Counted from the first letter of the stretch, positions 34,790 to 45,606 are shown. The stretch: 64,000 nucleotides of DNA from Ampullaceana balthica (GCA_944989445.1 CALYLW010000499.1:915838-979837); one strand, 5' to 3'. Program-made: numbers and translations. Notes: a model not told the origin generated them from the letters alone.

Positions 34790-35647
34790 GGCGCACCACA
34801 AAGCACAGAGTGTGATGTATTTTTTATGACATTGTGTTAAGAAAACTGAGCATCTATAGTTATGAAAATCTTTGCTTAAAACAAAATTAATTGAGTTTTA
34901 ATTAATTAATTAATGTCTACGACACATAATACCAATCACTTCTGTATTAGAAATGATTTATTGTATGTAAATTAGAATTAATTCATGCAAAAATAAAATT
35001 CAAAGAAATTGTGGATTTTTAAAAATGATGATTATGTCAAGATATAAAAACAATTAAATTTATTTAAATAGTCTAATATGGATGTCTCATTTTTGAGCAC
35101 GCGTCACTTTGCGGCTGTCCATAAATTACGTCAACAAAATAGGGGGGGAGGGGGTCTGAAAATTTTTGACAATTGTTGACAAGGGGGAGGGGGGAGGTCA
35201 AGAAAAGTTGACGTCAACAATGTTACTTTAAAAAAAAATAAATTTAATACTTAACTTAAGTTCACTTAACAAATGAAAGTTAGACAGCGTTTGTAGTCCT
35301 GTGTTACACACTCGCCCAACCTTCAGTATTTTAATTGATCTAACCCTATTCCTAGTTTTTAAAAACCGTGCTGTGCTTTTAGAGACCCCACACAATTCAA
35401 TATAGACACACGAGATGTTTACTGGTAACACTTATTTTTTTCAAAGTTGTTGTTTGTTGGTCTGCTGTGCAAAAAAAAATAAGTAAGTAGACAGTCTACA
35501 TTATACTATTTGAATGTCTATATATAAATTATAAAATGCACTATTGGTTATACTAGACTGTATTAGAAATCATTGGCTTTCACTGTGAAATTAGATTAGG
35601 TCTAACGGTCTAAGTCTAAAGTTAAAGATTAAATGATTAAAGTTAAA

Positions 35648-36304
35648 GGGTAATCCTGCAGTTTTGGCACCTATATTATTTTGCAGCGAATTAATGATTA
35701 ATATATATTATATTTTTGCTATTACAGTACTAATTTTTTAGTTTTTTTAATTTCTAAGGCATTTTTCGGCTCTAAACAATACATAGTTAACATAGTCATA
35801 GTCCGAACTCGATACGAACGATAAACTATACAACTATTTTTTTGTATCGCCCTACTTGCCGAGTTGTCACAGTAAGATGCCAAATAAAATGTTCTCAAGT
35901 ACAAACAAACAAAATAAGAATCAAACGTCTAGTAACGAAATAAAAAATTAAATATCAGGTAAAATCTTTATTGATCTTGTAAGAACAATAAAATATATAT
36001 TGATCTTCTTAGAACAATAAAGTAGATGAATGGTTCCTGGATAATTTTTAAAAAAACTTCTTCAGTAAGTAAATTAATTTTAGCATGGGTAACAAATCTG
36101 GCTAGCAAGGTGCTAGATAAACAAAATGAATGTATTTACAAGAGCCAAAAAATGCCTAAGAAATTTTAAAAACTAAAAAATTAGCGCTGTAATAGTTAAA
36201 ATATAAATTATATTAATGCATTTAATAATTAAAAATGAAAGTTCGCAGGAGAAAAGAAAATTAGCAGCGAAATAATATACGTGCCAAAACTGCAGGCTTA
36301 TCCC
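35648..36304. mobile_element. ~0.66-kb MITE nested in the Zator-like element
   Basis: CCTGCAGTTTTGGCACCTAT with following 'attatttt.gcagcgaa' at 35655 is inverted at 36250-36295 (complement of GTGCCAAAACTGCAGG). The outer GGGTAAT / ATAAGCCC extend the match loosely. There is no coding. The superfamily is unknown and no clear target duplication was seen. Confidence 0.7.
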
Positions 36305-36499
36305 GGCCCTTATTTGAAGTCTTAAAAATACAGTACATGTCTAGAATGTTTAGAATTATCATTAATTATGAAATATTGTTAAATAGGCCTAGGCCTAATT
36401 ATTTTTCTTCCCTGGTTTTGTGTTTTTTGTTTTTGTTTTAAATAACAAATTTATTAACAATTGAATTAATAACTTAATTTTTGTTTTTTTAGATGCACA

Positions 36500-36648
36500 A
36501 TGGAGAAACCAAACTTTCACAAGTTGTTGTATGAAGGATATTTGAAGGCATTTCCCAACAAGCGCAAGCAAGACTCTCAAAGAGAAGTAACTGAAATTTG
36601 GAATAAATTGAAAAAAGAGTATGATTTGCCAACAAATTTGACATTGCA
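36500..36648 (+). pseudogene. N-terminal segment of the Zator-like transposase, other frame
   Basis: A frame begins ATG at 36500, just after a T-rich tract and TAG (an acceptor-like 'tttttttag' at 36485-36492). It reads MEKPNFHKLLYEGYLKAFPN, KRKQDSQREVTEIWNKLKKE, YDLPTNL. It then leaves phase near 36645, and the next frame continues without a gap in sense. I infer that it is the true N-terminus (a small basic helical region), separated by a one- or two-base shift from the main frame at 36649. An intron is less likely because there is no spacer. Confidence 0.5.
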
Positions 36649-38247
36649 TTGTATGGGTCTGTTGCTCACGACAAAAGACAGAGTGAAATTTATCGTAGTG
36701 TTAGAAATCTCGATGATTTGACAGAACAATTAAGGATTCAAGGTTTACAAATAAGTAGAAGCGCAGTTTATACTCGCCTTTTGCCAAAACGAAGTTTATC
36801 ATCAGAAGGAAAACGCCATGTAACAACTGTGCCAGCGAAGTTAATTCGAGCGCAAAATGATTTACACTCAAAACACATTGATGGTAGGTTTTGTACAGCT
36901 ACTTTGAATCACCTAGAAGAAGTGGCTTCTTTGTTAGGTCCTAAAGAAGTATGCTTCATCAGTCAAGATGACAAAGCCAGAGTCCCCATTGGATTGACAG
37001 CAGCTAACAAGCAAGCTCCACTTTTAATTCATGTCGAATACCGCGTTACATTGCCTGATCACGACTGGGTAGTAGCATCTAGACACAAACTCATACCATC
37101 TGTTTATGCTGGCATTGAAATCCAAAAAGACGGTTTAGGTAAACCCGAAGCTGTAACATATGCAGGCCCAACTTACATAGCCATCAGATCAGGCAAGCAT
37201 TGCTCATCATCAGCTTATAGCCATGGACTGGACTATGAAAGGCTGCTTGAATTGGAAGAGTTTGACATTGTTACAAAGGATCCAAGCAACAAGATGATGA
37301 AACCGATTCTTATTATGTCTGTGGATGGTGGACCTGATGAAAATCCAATGTATCAAAAAGTTATTGATGTGGCCATCCATCATTTTGTGAAGCAGAACAT
37401 TGATGCAATGTTTGTAGCAACTGATGCGCCTGGTAGAAGTGCGTATAATCGAGTAGAAAGGCGAATGGCTCCTCTTAGTCGAGAACTGTCGGGACTAATT
37501 TTGCCACATGAACATTTCGGAAGCCACCTCGACACACAAGGTCGAACAATTGATGAAGAGTTGGAAAAATTAAACTTCAAATATGCTGGCAAAAAATTGT
37601 CAGAAATATGGAAGCAAGTAAGCATAGACAATTTTCCAACAGTGGCAGAATATATTGTGCCTGAAAAGTCTGAGCTTGAAGTTGAAAATGTAATAATCAA
37701 AGATCAAGTTTGGTACCAAAAACATGTAAGGACAAGTCAGTACTTTCTACAAATTGTCAAATGTTGTGATTTAACGTGTTGCCAACCGATTAGAAGCTCA
37801 TACTTTGATATTATTGCTGATCGATTTATCCCCCCGCCAATTCCAATCTGCCAAACTAATGAGGGCCTTAAAGCACCAGAAGTATTTGATATAAACTCAC
37901 ATAGATTTCCATCTCTTTTCTTCAATCAGTCTGTGAAAGTTGAAAACATACTACCTAGATCAGCAAAAGCATTCAAAATTCTTCCATATGATATATATTG
38001 TCCATCTATTCAGTTGCTAATGTTTGAACGGATCTGTAAAATATGTCACCTTTATGTTGCTTCGCAAGCCATGTTAAAGAAGCACGTTCAACAGCACCAA
38101 CGCTGTATGCCTGGGCCCAGTCAAATACTACATGCACCCCAACAGCAAATAATTCGTCCAATGCGAGTGGCAGCCAAAAGACAGAGAGAGCTCGTGGCAA
38201 TTATTGCTTATGGAGAGATGTTCAGTGCAGAATGGCTAGCTAGATGA
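36649..38247 (+). CDS. Putative DDE transposase (Zator/TP36-like), 532 aa
   Basis: The likely role is cutting and pasting the surrounding element. Residues 20-60 look like a helix-turn-helix (LTEQLRIQGLQISRSAVYTR then LLPKRSLSSEGKR). Candidate catalytic acids are D107/D108 in FISQDDKARVPIG, D226 in MSVDGGPDENP and E270 in PGRSAYNRVERRMAPLSREL. PG-x-S-x-x-N-x-(I/V)-E-x-R resembles the third motif of TP36/ISAZ013-type DDE domains, the basis for the Zator label. A C-terminal C2H2-like finger CKIC...KKHVQQH lies at 463-483. The frame ends early: GCTA is duplicated at 38235-38242, shifting phase, and an acidic tail continues in the next frame to 38371. The chosen ATG is simply the first in this frame. 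I have seen similar uncharacterised proteins in invertebrates but cannot confirm the family here. Confidence 0.65.
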   Translation: MYGSVAHDKRQSEIYRSVRNLDDLTEQLRIQGLQISRSAVYTRLLPKRSLSSEGKRHVTTVPAKLIRAQNDLHSKHIDGRFCTATLNHLEEVASLLGPKEVCFISQDDKARVPIGLTAANKQAPLLIHVEYRVTLPDHDWVVASRHKLIPSVYAGIEIQKDGLGKPEAVTYAGPTYIAIRSGKHCSSSAYSHGLDYERLLELEEFDIVTKDPSNKMMKPILIMSVDGGPDENPMYQKVIDVAIHHFVKQNIDAMFVATDAPGRSAYNRVERRMAPLSRELSGLILPHEHFGSHLDTQGRTIDEELEKLNFKYAGKKLSEIWKQVSIDNFPTVAEYIVPEKSELEVENVIIKDQVWYQKHVRTSQYFLQIVKCCDLTCCQPIRSSYFDIIADRFIPPPIPICQTNEGLKAPEVFDINSHRFPSLFFNQSVKVENILPRSAKAFKILPYDIYCPSIQLLMFERICKICHLYVASQAMLKKHVQQHQRCMPGPSQILHAPQQQIIRPMRVAAKRQRELVAIIAYGEMFSAEWLAR

Positions 38248-38371
38248 AGAAAATGTTGACTTGTCTGGTGTTTCGGTTCCACAAGAAAGAATTCAGCCAG
38301 AACCTATGCCAATAATAACAATTGAGGAACATTGGACATCTCCATGGGAAGATATAGAGGCTAAGATATAG
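38243..38371 (+). pseudogene. Displaced C-terminal tail of the transposase
   Basis: One frame later than the main frame, 42 codons read DEENVDLSGVSVPQERIQPE then PMPIITIEEHWTSPWEDIEA before TAG at 38369-38371. The acidic, Trp-containing tail joins the main frame in sense if the tandem GCTA GCTA is counted once. The gene is therefore nearly intact and was probably broken recently. Confidence 0.6.
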
Positions 38372-39713
38372 GATTTGGATTTGTTTGTAAAAAAATATGT
38401 TTAATATATACATTAAAGGTGTATTTAGAGTTTAAATTTTTAATATCATTTCTGCTTGAAGTTAGAACAAATCTTTGTAAATATTTTAATTGTCTTAAAA
38501 ATTTAAAATGTTATATTAATTTGAAATATGTTCATAATTTAAAGATGTTGGGTAAAGAGAGGTAATAAGCCTCAGGTTTTCAACATGTTTTTTTTTCCTT
38601 TGAAATCAAAAAATATTATTACATTCAAACAACTAATGCTTTTAAGTCATAGGCACCCTATATTTCTATAAGGGAAAATTTTTATTCAACATAATTATGA
38701 AGCAAAATAGCAAAAATATACTAAAAAGTTTGACCAAATTCCTCTTAAAATTCTCTCCATTCAAAATAGTACTGGAAAAATCCTTCACCTAAGACCCGTT
38801 TTAAGTTTTATTATTTTTTAAACATTGCTTCCTTTGTAGCAGCACTTGGTATACAAATATCAGTAATTTTACTTTAAAAAATGACATACCCAGATTGTTA
38901 AAGGTGAAAAAATGTACTTAATTAGTATAGATGTACTTGTAACTGAGAGAAATTTGAAAATCTCAGCTTAAAAATATTCTTTTATTACCAAAACAAAGAT
39001 GTCCCAACTGAGCAAAAATTTTAAGACATGTTTGAATAAAACAGGAAACTGCAGAAAAATTCACTCATACAAATATAATGCAAAGTTACAGTCAATGCCA
39101 TAGGCTAGAAACCCAAGTTTTGTTTTAAATGATTCCCAGACTATTTTGTTTCTTTCCACCATGTAGACCTTAATGCCTTTCTTCCCTTAAAAAATGGCGT
39201 CAAGCATTTTACTCAATGACCCCAGTAAGTGGAGCCTATTGCCCCACGGGGCCTTTTACCCTGATTTACTCTAATGTGTAAACATTTTTGTGAACCCTGT
39301 AATCTCTTTTATGTTTAGTGTAAGCCTTTGTAGTTATGAATTGGAAATATGTCATAAGTTAAAAGTTTATTCAACTTTTTTTTTCTAAACATTTTTCTTT
39401 TTATTATTTATTTATTTATTTTTTTTTATTTTTTTTTGGGGGGGGGTTATCAAATGTTGACGTAATTTTATCGGGGGGGGGGTCTCTGGAAGTTTGACAA
39501 GTTGTTGACAAGGGGGAGGGGGGGAGGTAAACATCGCCAAAAAATTGTTGACGTAATTTATGGACAGCCCCTTTATCGTTATAGGAAGACGTCTATGGAA
39601 CGACTACTATTTTATTCAAGTGGTACGCCACTTGACTTCGATCCCTAAAATTGGGGATAAAATGTCTAAAATCTGCTAACACTCACCTACACCGTGTATG
39701 CACCAGTGCTGCC

Positions 39714-40002
39714 AGCACTAGGCCGTTCAACCTAGATCTAGGTTTTTTCGACCTTGTCTAAGTTTCTAGGTTTTTTATTTAAAAATAGCCATAATCTAGA
39801 TTTTTCTTTTAAAAAGTAAATAAACGATGTTTAAGTAAAAAATTTAAACAAATATGTGCTATTAATATCCTAAATAAATTCGACTTTTCAAAAATAAAAT
39901 TAAGCATTAGGTGACAACAGTTTATTCAGCCGCTTTGTCATTTTACATTATACATATACCTCTAACATACTATCCTACTGAATTTGAAAGATGGCACTGC
40001 TG
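39714..40002. mobile_element. Possible short hAT-like MITE
   Basis: CAGTGCTGCCAG at the left and the complement of ATGGCACTGCTG at the right agree at 8 of 12 positions. The flanking 8-mers share only about half their bases. The CTAGATCTAGGTTTTT words inside are not diagnostic. Confidence 0.3.
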
Positions 40003-40204
40003 CGGTGCAATCTGTCTATAAAGAAATCTGGTACAAGTTAAAACAGCTTAAAGGAGCCAAAATATTCAATTTTATTAGACCTCATGACAAACTTAAAAGC
40101 TCTACCATTTTCTTGTGCATGCGTTGAAATAATATTCTTTCCAGTATTCATGGTATAAAGTATAAACGAATGATAATCTAATACAACCCTCAGGTAGACA
40201 TAGT

Positions 40205-42245
40205 CAGGGCCGTCTTAACGCATAGGCCCGTTGGGCATTTGCCCGGGGGTCCCACGAGCATAAGGGCCCATGCGAATATGTTGTAGGGTTTCGGAAAACC
40301 TGTATAAAATTTAGTATTATTTTATAAAAATATAATAATTTTTTGTTTAAATGCGAACGGGCCTTTTACGTTTATCAATCACTTCCACCCTTGGACGAAG
40401 TGAAAACTCTTTAACGCGCCGGGTTTAAAAATGTAGGCCCCGTGAGCATGCGCACAATACAGTATAGCTATGTGGGAATACTGTAACACTATGTTTTGGT
40501 TACAATTAAATTTTCTTAGAGAGAACAAAATTCCACTATCAAACTGCCGTGGCCAATCATACAATAATGCGTCAAATATGTCTGGACGATACAATGGATT
40601 GCAGGCACGTATTCATGAACTCAATGAGTTTGCCATGTATGTCCCCTGTGCAGGACACAGACTGAATTTGGTGGGAGTAAAATCTGCAGAGTGTTGTCTA
40701 CAGTCTATAAAATTCTTTGACTTTGTTCACCACCTGTATACATTTGTTGCTGGTTCTACTCATCGCTGGAATGTATTAACATCATATTTTGAAAAAAATA
40801 TGTTGTGGTCAAGCGTCTGTCTGACACACGTTGGTCAACATATTTTGAAGCTGTTCATGCGTTGTATAGGGGTTTTGACAAAATAAAACATGCACTGGAT
40901 TCTATATCAGGTGACAATGAACAGCAAGTGACAACAAAGCATGAGGCGTAAGTTTGAGCAAAAACATGGAACACATCTTTTTACAATTATTTGGAAGGAC
41001 ATTCTAGAAAGGATGAATACAACAAGCAAAGTTGTACAGTCAAATGATGTAAACATCCTAGTTGCCACAAATCTTCTTGAGTCGCTGAAAAGCTATCTTC
41101 AGGAAACTAGAGACAAATTCACTGAATATAAATTAAAAGCCTGGAGTATGTTTCCATATGCCGATTACTATGATTATGATGAAAAAAAGGAAACGAACCC
41201 GAATTGTGCGTTTTATTAGGTATGATAGGCAGGAGAAGAGTTACTTCTATATTTAAGTCCGAAAAGTTCAAGGTAGAAACTTTCCTCCCTATTCTGGACA
41301 CTTTAATCGTTGAACTAACAAGACGTGCAGAGGCGTATTCACAAATGGGAAATCTGTTTTCTTTCTTGAGTGAATTAAAAACCATTACTTCTGATGCACA
41401 TAAGAAAAAATGCCAACATCTTGCCACAACGACTTGAGTTATGACGACCTTTTGAATGAATGTGAGCATCTCAAGCATTACATGGCTCTTGATGAAAATT
41501 GCGAGACTCTCCCTGCACTGTACAGAAAAATAATTTCGGACAATTTAAAATCTGTTTTTTCCGAACATTGAAATTGCACTCAGAGTGTTCATGTGCATGA
41601 TGGTGAGCAACTGTACAGGAGAACGTTCTTTTTCAAGACTTAAACTTATAAAAAATCAGCTTCGTAGTCCAATGGGAATGCATGTACTGTTTATGAATCT
41701 GTTTGCTTTCATTCATGAGCATAAAGAATGACATCCTGAAGACCATTGACTTCAAGCCGCTAATAAAACAATTTTCTGAAAGAAATTGCGCAAACGCTTG
41801 TTATAATAAAGTACCGTACTGAATTTTTTCTAATCTAAGTATTTTTTTTCCATTACGAATTGTTAATACCTTTGTTTGACCTTGTGTAATAGATGTAATA
41901 TGTTATGTTGCTTATTATTTTAAAAAACATATGTAAATATCTGTTTTTGTGTGTAATTTTTTGTTGTTGTAAATATCATAAGTAATACTAGAAAACATGT
42001 TAATAAAATATATTTTCTCTGTTTTTCATCTTTAATGTTGATTATAATAGTTGCAGCTGTACAGCATGTTTTAACAACAATTTTGTTGAAATTAGTATAG
42101 TGACAATAAAATAAATAATACATTATTTTTCATATTATCAACCATTTATTTTTTATCTCTGGTGGGGCGCAGCACTCTTTCTTTGCCCAGGGGCCCAACA
42201 CTATTACTTTGCCCGGCGGCCTAAAGTGGTGTAAAGACGGCTTTT
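40205..42245 (+). mobile_element. hAT element (ZMYM1-like), decayed
   Basis: The left end is CAGGGCCGTCTTAACGCATA with GGCCC...GGGCA following. The right end is the complement of 'ttgcccggcggcctaaa...aaagacggc'. The flanking 8-mers GACATAGT and AATAGAGT agree at 5 of 8 positions, a decayed duplication at best. The element holds the transposase pseudogene. Confidence 0.75.
40479..41741 (+). pseudogene. ZMYM1-like hAT transposase pseudogene
   Basis: In order along the strand and in shifting frames: CRGQSYNNASNMSGRYNGLQ with CAGHRLNLVGV, the RNase H-like core of DUF4371/ZMYM1-type hAT transposases; HRWNVL; then, one frame over, VVVKRLSDTRWSTYFEAVHA; then LLESLKSYLQETRDKFTEYK; and finally IALRVFMCMMVSNCTGERSF then SRLKLIKNQLRS, the hATC dimerisation motif. 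At least four frameshifts and several stops separate these pieces. The N-terminal TTF-type finger was not found. A related but different hAT lies on the other strand at 60.1-62.0 kb. Confidence 0.88.
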
Positions 42246-42394
42246 AATAGAGTGACTAAGTTCATTTATTGGTTCATACAAGTATATCCATGTAATGAAA
42301 GGGTATATTCTGAGTTTTTGTAAGGGGTAGTTTTAATTAGGCCAGTTTAACCCTGGAGTATATTCTGAGCTTTGGAGAAGGGGGGATATTATTT

Positions 42395-43410
42395 TCTTAG
42401 GCCCGTTAACCATCTTGGTATATTCTCCCATCTGTCGGGAACTATCGTTTGACTTAAGTCAGTTTAACCACATGTTATATTCTCCCATATGTCGGTAACT
42501 ATCGTTTGACTTAAGTCAGTTTAACCACAGGTTATATTCTCCATCTTTCGGGAACTTTCGTTTGACTTAAGTCAGTTTAACCACAGGGTTATATTCTCCC
42601 ATCTGTCGGGAACTATCGTTTGACTTAAGTCAGTTTAACCATCTGGGTGTATTCTCACATCTGTCGGGAACTATCGTTTGACTTAAGTCAGTTTAACCAT
42701 CGGGGTTATATTCTCACATCTGTCGGGAACTATCGTTTGACTTAAGTCAGTTTAACCACGGGTTATATTCTCCCATCTGTCGGGAACTATCGTTTGACTT
42801 AAGTCAGTTTAACCATCGGGTTATATTCTCACATCTGTCGGGAACTATCGTTTGACTTAAGTCAGTTTAACCATCTGGGTATATTCTCACATCTGTCGGG
42901 AACTATCGTTTGACTTAAGTCAGTTTAACCATCGGGGTTATATTCTCCCATCTGTCGGGAAAGTATCGTTTGACTTAAGTCAGTTTAACCATCTTGGGTA
43001 TGTTCTCACATCTGTCGGGAACTATCGTTTGACTTAAGTCAGTTTAACCATCTTGGTATATTCTCACATCTGTCGGGAACTATCGTTTGACTTTAGTCAG
43101 TTTAACCATCTGTGTGTATTTCTCACATCTGTCGGGAGCTATCGTTTGACTTTAGTCAGTTTAACCATCTTGGGTATATTCTCACATCTGTCGGGAGCTA
43201 TCGTTTGACTTTAGTCAGTTTAACCATCTTGGGTATATTCTCACATCTGTCGGGAACTATCGTTTGAATTTAAGTCAGTTTAACCATCTTGGTATATTCT
43301 CACATCTGTCGGGAACTATCGTTTGACTTAAGTCAGTTTAACCACAGGCTATATTCACACATCTGTCGGGAACTATCGTTTGACTTAAGTCAGCTTAACA
43401 ACGGTTATAT
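42395..43410. repeat. 57-bp minisatellite, ~17 copies
   Basis: The unit is approximately CACATCTGTCGGGAACTATC, GTTTGACTTAAGTCAGTTTA, 'accatctgggtatattct'. Each full unit carries the 10-bp palindrome GACTTAAGTC (a few copies have GACTTTAGTC). Diverged half-units extend left to about 42290 and right to about 43435. Confidence 0.92.
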
Positions 43411-43461
43411 TATGGACAGGGATTTAGTCTGGCCAGTTCCACCAGTATCTTATCAAACATG

Positions 43462-44238
43462 CAGTGGCGTCACTGGGGGGTGCCAGGGGTGTGGACCGCA
43501 CCGTTTGACACCATTACAAGGGGTGACACCAGGGGCGGATTAAGACTGCACGGGGCCCCTGGCTGCAATTCAAACTGGGGCCCTATCCAGCCAGCGTCCC
43601 TTTAAATAAAATGATTGCTAGCAGCTAATATAAGACTGTAACTTGTAACTAAATAGTTCATCGGTTCCTTTAACATACTTTGTCTGTACTACGGGATCGG
43701 CCTTCCCAGCCAAAGATTATTCATGAAAAATTGGAATACGAAGAAATAACTGTTTGCAGGTATCCTAATATTGAGTGTAAAAATCTAATTTTAAAAAGAA
43801 ATTGTGCCCCCGGAAATCGATCGCGTGACTGCTTGCACAGCAGGGCGACTTTCTACCTCAAGACCACACTAGCCTGGTGAATAATTGAAGTTTTAAAAAA
43901 TATACAATAATCTTTTTAATATTTTCTCTTAGTGAGCCTATTAAATCAGTTTTTATTTATTTAATTTATTTAATTTATGATATTTTCAGGAATTCATGAA
44001 AACATTTGTCCATCTTTCTTATAAAATATAGTTATTTTGGGGGCCCCTTATCAACGGGGGCCTCTGGCTTTAGCCCGTTCAGGCCCCCCCCCCTCTTAAT
44101 CCGCTATAGGGTGACACCAACATGTAAAATCGTGTCATTTGGCATTAGACGACTCGAAGAAGATATATTGGATAAGTTTTGTGAGGGTGATACATTGACC
44201 TACCGTATAAGGTGAAACCAACCCTAGTGACGTCACTG
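43462..44238. mobile_element. MITE family M1, copy 1 (with nested insertion)
   Basis: The ends are CAGTGGCGTCACTGGGGG and the complement of ACCCTAGTGACGTCACTG. The internal text 'ggaccgcacc..ttgacaccattacaa' is shared with copy 3 at 45069. Without the nested element it is about 190 bp. The flanking 8-mers do not match. Confidence 0.7.
43530..44109. mobile_element. 580-bp hAT MITE nested in M1 copy 1
   Basis: CAGGGGCGGATTAAG and the complement of CTTAATCCGCTATAG share AGCGGATTAAG-type ends. The 8-bp word GGTGACAC flanks both sides exactly (43522-43529, 44110-44117). Subterminal GGGGCCCC runs are typical of such hAT ends. Short frames inside have no known motif. Confidence 0.88.
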
Positions 44239-44343
44239 ATGCGATCAACATCTAGTGAGTCTTTTGTAATTATGGCACCGGCTGACATCAGTCTTGTGGA
44301 ATCAAAGTTTTCTGTGTTCACAGTAACCTCCATCACTTCCATC

Positions 44344-44638
44344 CAGAGGCGACACTAGGGTTGGTGTCACCCAGTGCGGCAGCTCATGGTTGTTACACCT
44401 CACGACTTACCCCATAGACCTCCTCCGAGTCTGCCAGTACCTAATAACTGGAACATACCCCATAGACCTCCTCCGAGTCTGCCAGTGCCTAATAATTGGA
44501 ACATACACCATAGACCTCCTCCGAGTCTGCCAGTGCCTAATAATTGGAACATATATAATTTTACCTGTTGGTGTCAACCCTTGTGATTGTGTCAACCCAT
44601 GTGGTCCGCACCCCACGCACCCCCCTACTACGCCTCTG
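44344..44638. mobile_element. M1 copy 2 with internal 50-bp repeat
   Basis: The ends are CAGAGGCGACACTAGGG and the complement of CCCCCCTACTACGCCTCTG. Inside, 'catagacctcctccgagtct' + 'gccagt.cctaataa.tggaacata' is repeated three times (about 44402-44555). The frames of 65-87 codons here are repeat translations. Confidence 0.75.
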
Positions 44639-45068
44639 ACTCCAGCTCTCTAACATTTGCCCTGATCGTTTGCCCTTATTTTTAAGGGTTCATCTGATGT
44701 TTACCTGTACACATTTTACCTTGGAGCCATGACAATAAACACTAACGTGTGATTAAAAGTACGGAGGCCGACTGATGATATTATTAAAATATATTTGGTT
44801 TATAAAATTATACAGAAATTAAAAATTGTGGATGTAAATTTCTGTTGACTTTACCCATTCACCCTTTGCAACTGGAAAACCTTTTAATTCACGCGCCCCT
44901 TATTTTCTTCATTTACATAAATAGAATTAACCAAGGATGTGACATTTAAGACAGTAAATACGGTAGTTTACTTCTTTCTCTTACGCAAGTCATAGATTTA
45001 TAACGAGTGGTTTAAGACACTGCTTGAAACATTATTTTATGCATCACTGCATCTACTCCTATCACGTG

Positions 45069-45270
45069 CAGAGGCGTCACTATTGGGTTGCGTAGGTGCG
45101 GACCGCACTTTGTAATACCATAACAAAGTGTGACACCAACAAAAAAACCAACTGTGTTTGTTCCCGTTATTTGGTACTGAGAGACTGGGATGAGGTCTAT
45201 GCAGTAAGTTGTGAGGGGGTAACACCATGAGCTACCGCAATGGCTGACACCAACACTAGGGACGCCTCTG
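45069..45270. mobile_element. M1 copy 3, 202 bp
   Basis: The ends are CAGAGGCGTCACTATTGGG and the complement of CACTAGGGACGCCTCTG, with 'gcggaccgcac' inside. The flanking 8-mers do not match, so the duplication is lost or the boundaries are slightly off. Bases 44639-45068 hold no recognised feature. Confidence 0.75.
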
Positions 45271-45291
45271 CACTTAGTACATACTAGCATA

Positions 45292-45533
45292 CGCCATATA
45301 ATATAAACCTCTATATATTATATATCCCCAATATAAATACCATAATATAGTTGTGTACTCCCACATTCAAATGTAAACATGCACTATATAATATAATCCT
45401 CTCTATAATATATACCCTGAATTGAAATAACGTGCTATGTTTTTGTACTCCCAAGGACTATATGTAAACATTTATTATATAATATAATCCAATATATGGT
45501 ATATATCCTCAATAGAAATAACAAAATTACTGT
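45292..45533. repeat. ~92-bp tandem repeat, ~2.6 copies
   Basis: The unit carries 'ctatataatataatcctct', 'tatatatcc.caat.gaaata' and 'ttgtactccca...atgtaaaca'. Confidence 0.7.
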
Positions 45534-45606
45534 TATGAGACAACAACCATTACCTTATATTTGTTGTAACTTTACCCTCACAGCAAAATCAAAGCACACT
45601 TTCAAA

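Larger units (their letters stand above)
35111..39571 (+). mobile_element. 4.46-kb Zator-like DNA transposon
   Basis: The terminal inverted repeats are GCGGCTGTCCATAAATTACG + TCAACA and the complement of GTTGACGTAATTTATGGACA + GCCCC. TTT flanks both sides (35108-35110, 39572-39574), consistent with a 3-bp duplication. Inside each end lies a G-rich stretch with GTTGACAAGGGGGAGGGGGG in the same orientation. The element carries the 36.5-38.4 kb gene and a nested MITE. The Zator assignment is inferred from G-initial ends, the 3-bp duplication and the PGxSxxNRVERR-type motif. Bases 38400-39440 are AT-rich with nothing recognised. Confidence 0.75.
34790..39690 (+). repeat. R1 copy j, split by the Zator-like element
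   Basis: The left end GGCGCACCACAAAGCAC is at 34794-34810 and the palindromic end 'caagtggtacgccacttg' + 'atccctaaaattggggat' at 39623-39660. Without 35111-39571 the ends are about 390-400 bp apart, the normal R1 spacing. This shows the whole 4.46-kb segment arrived as one insertion. Confidence 0.75.

Noticed and set aside
35111..39571. Calling the 4.46-kb element PIF/Harbinger
   Set aside because: A 3-bp duplication and G-rich ends would fit, but the encoded protein lacks the Harbinger DDE motifs and no MADF-type partner was seen. Zator-like fits the PGxSxxNRVERR motif better.
44374..44653. Three overlapping frames of 69-87 aa on both strands
   Set aside because: All translate the 50-bp internal repeat of a MITE.
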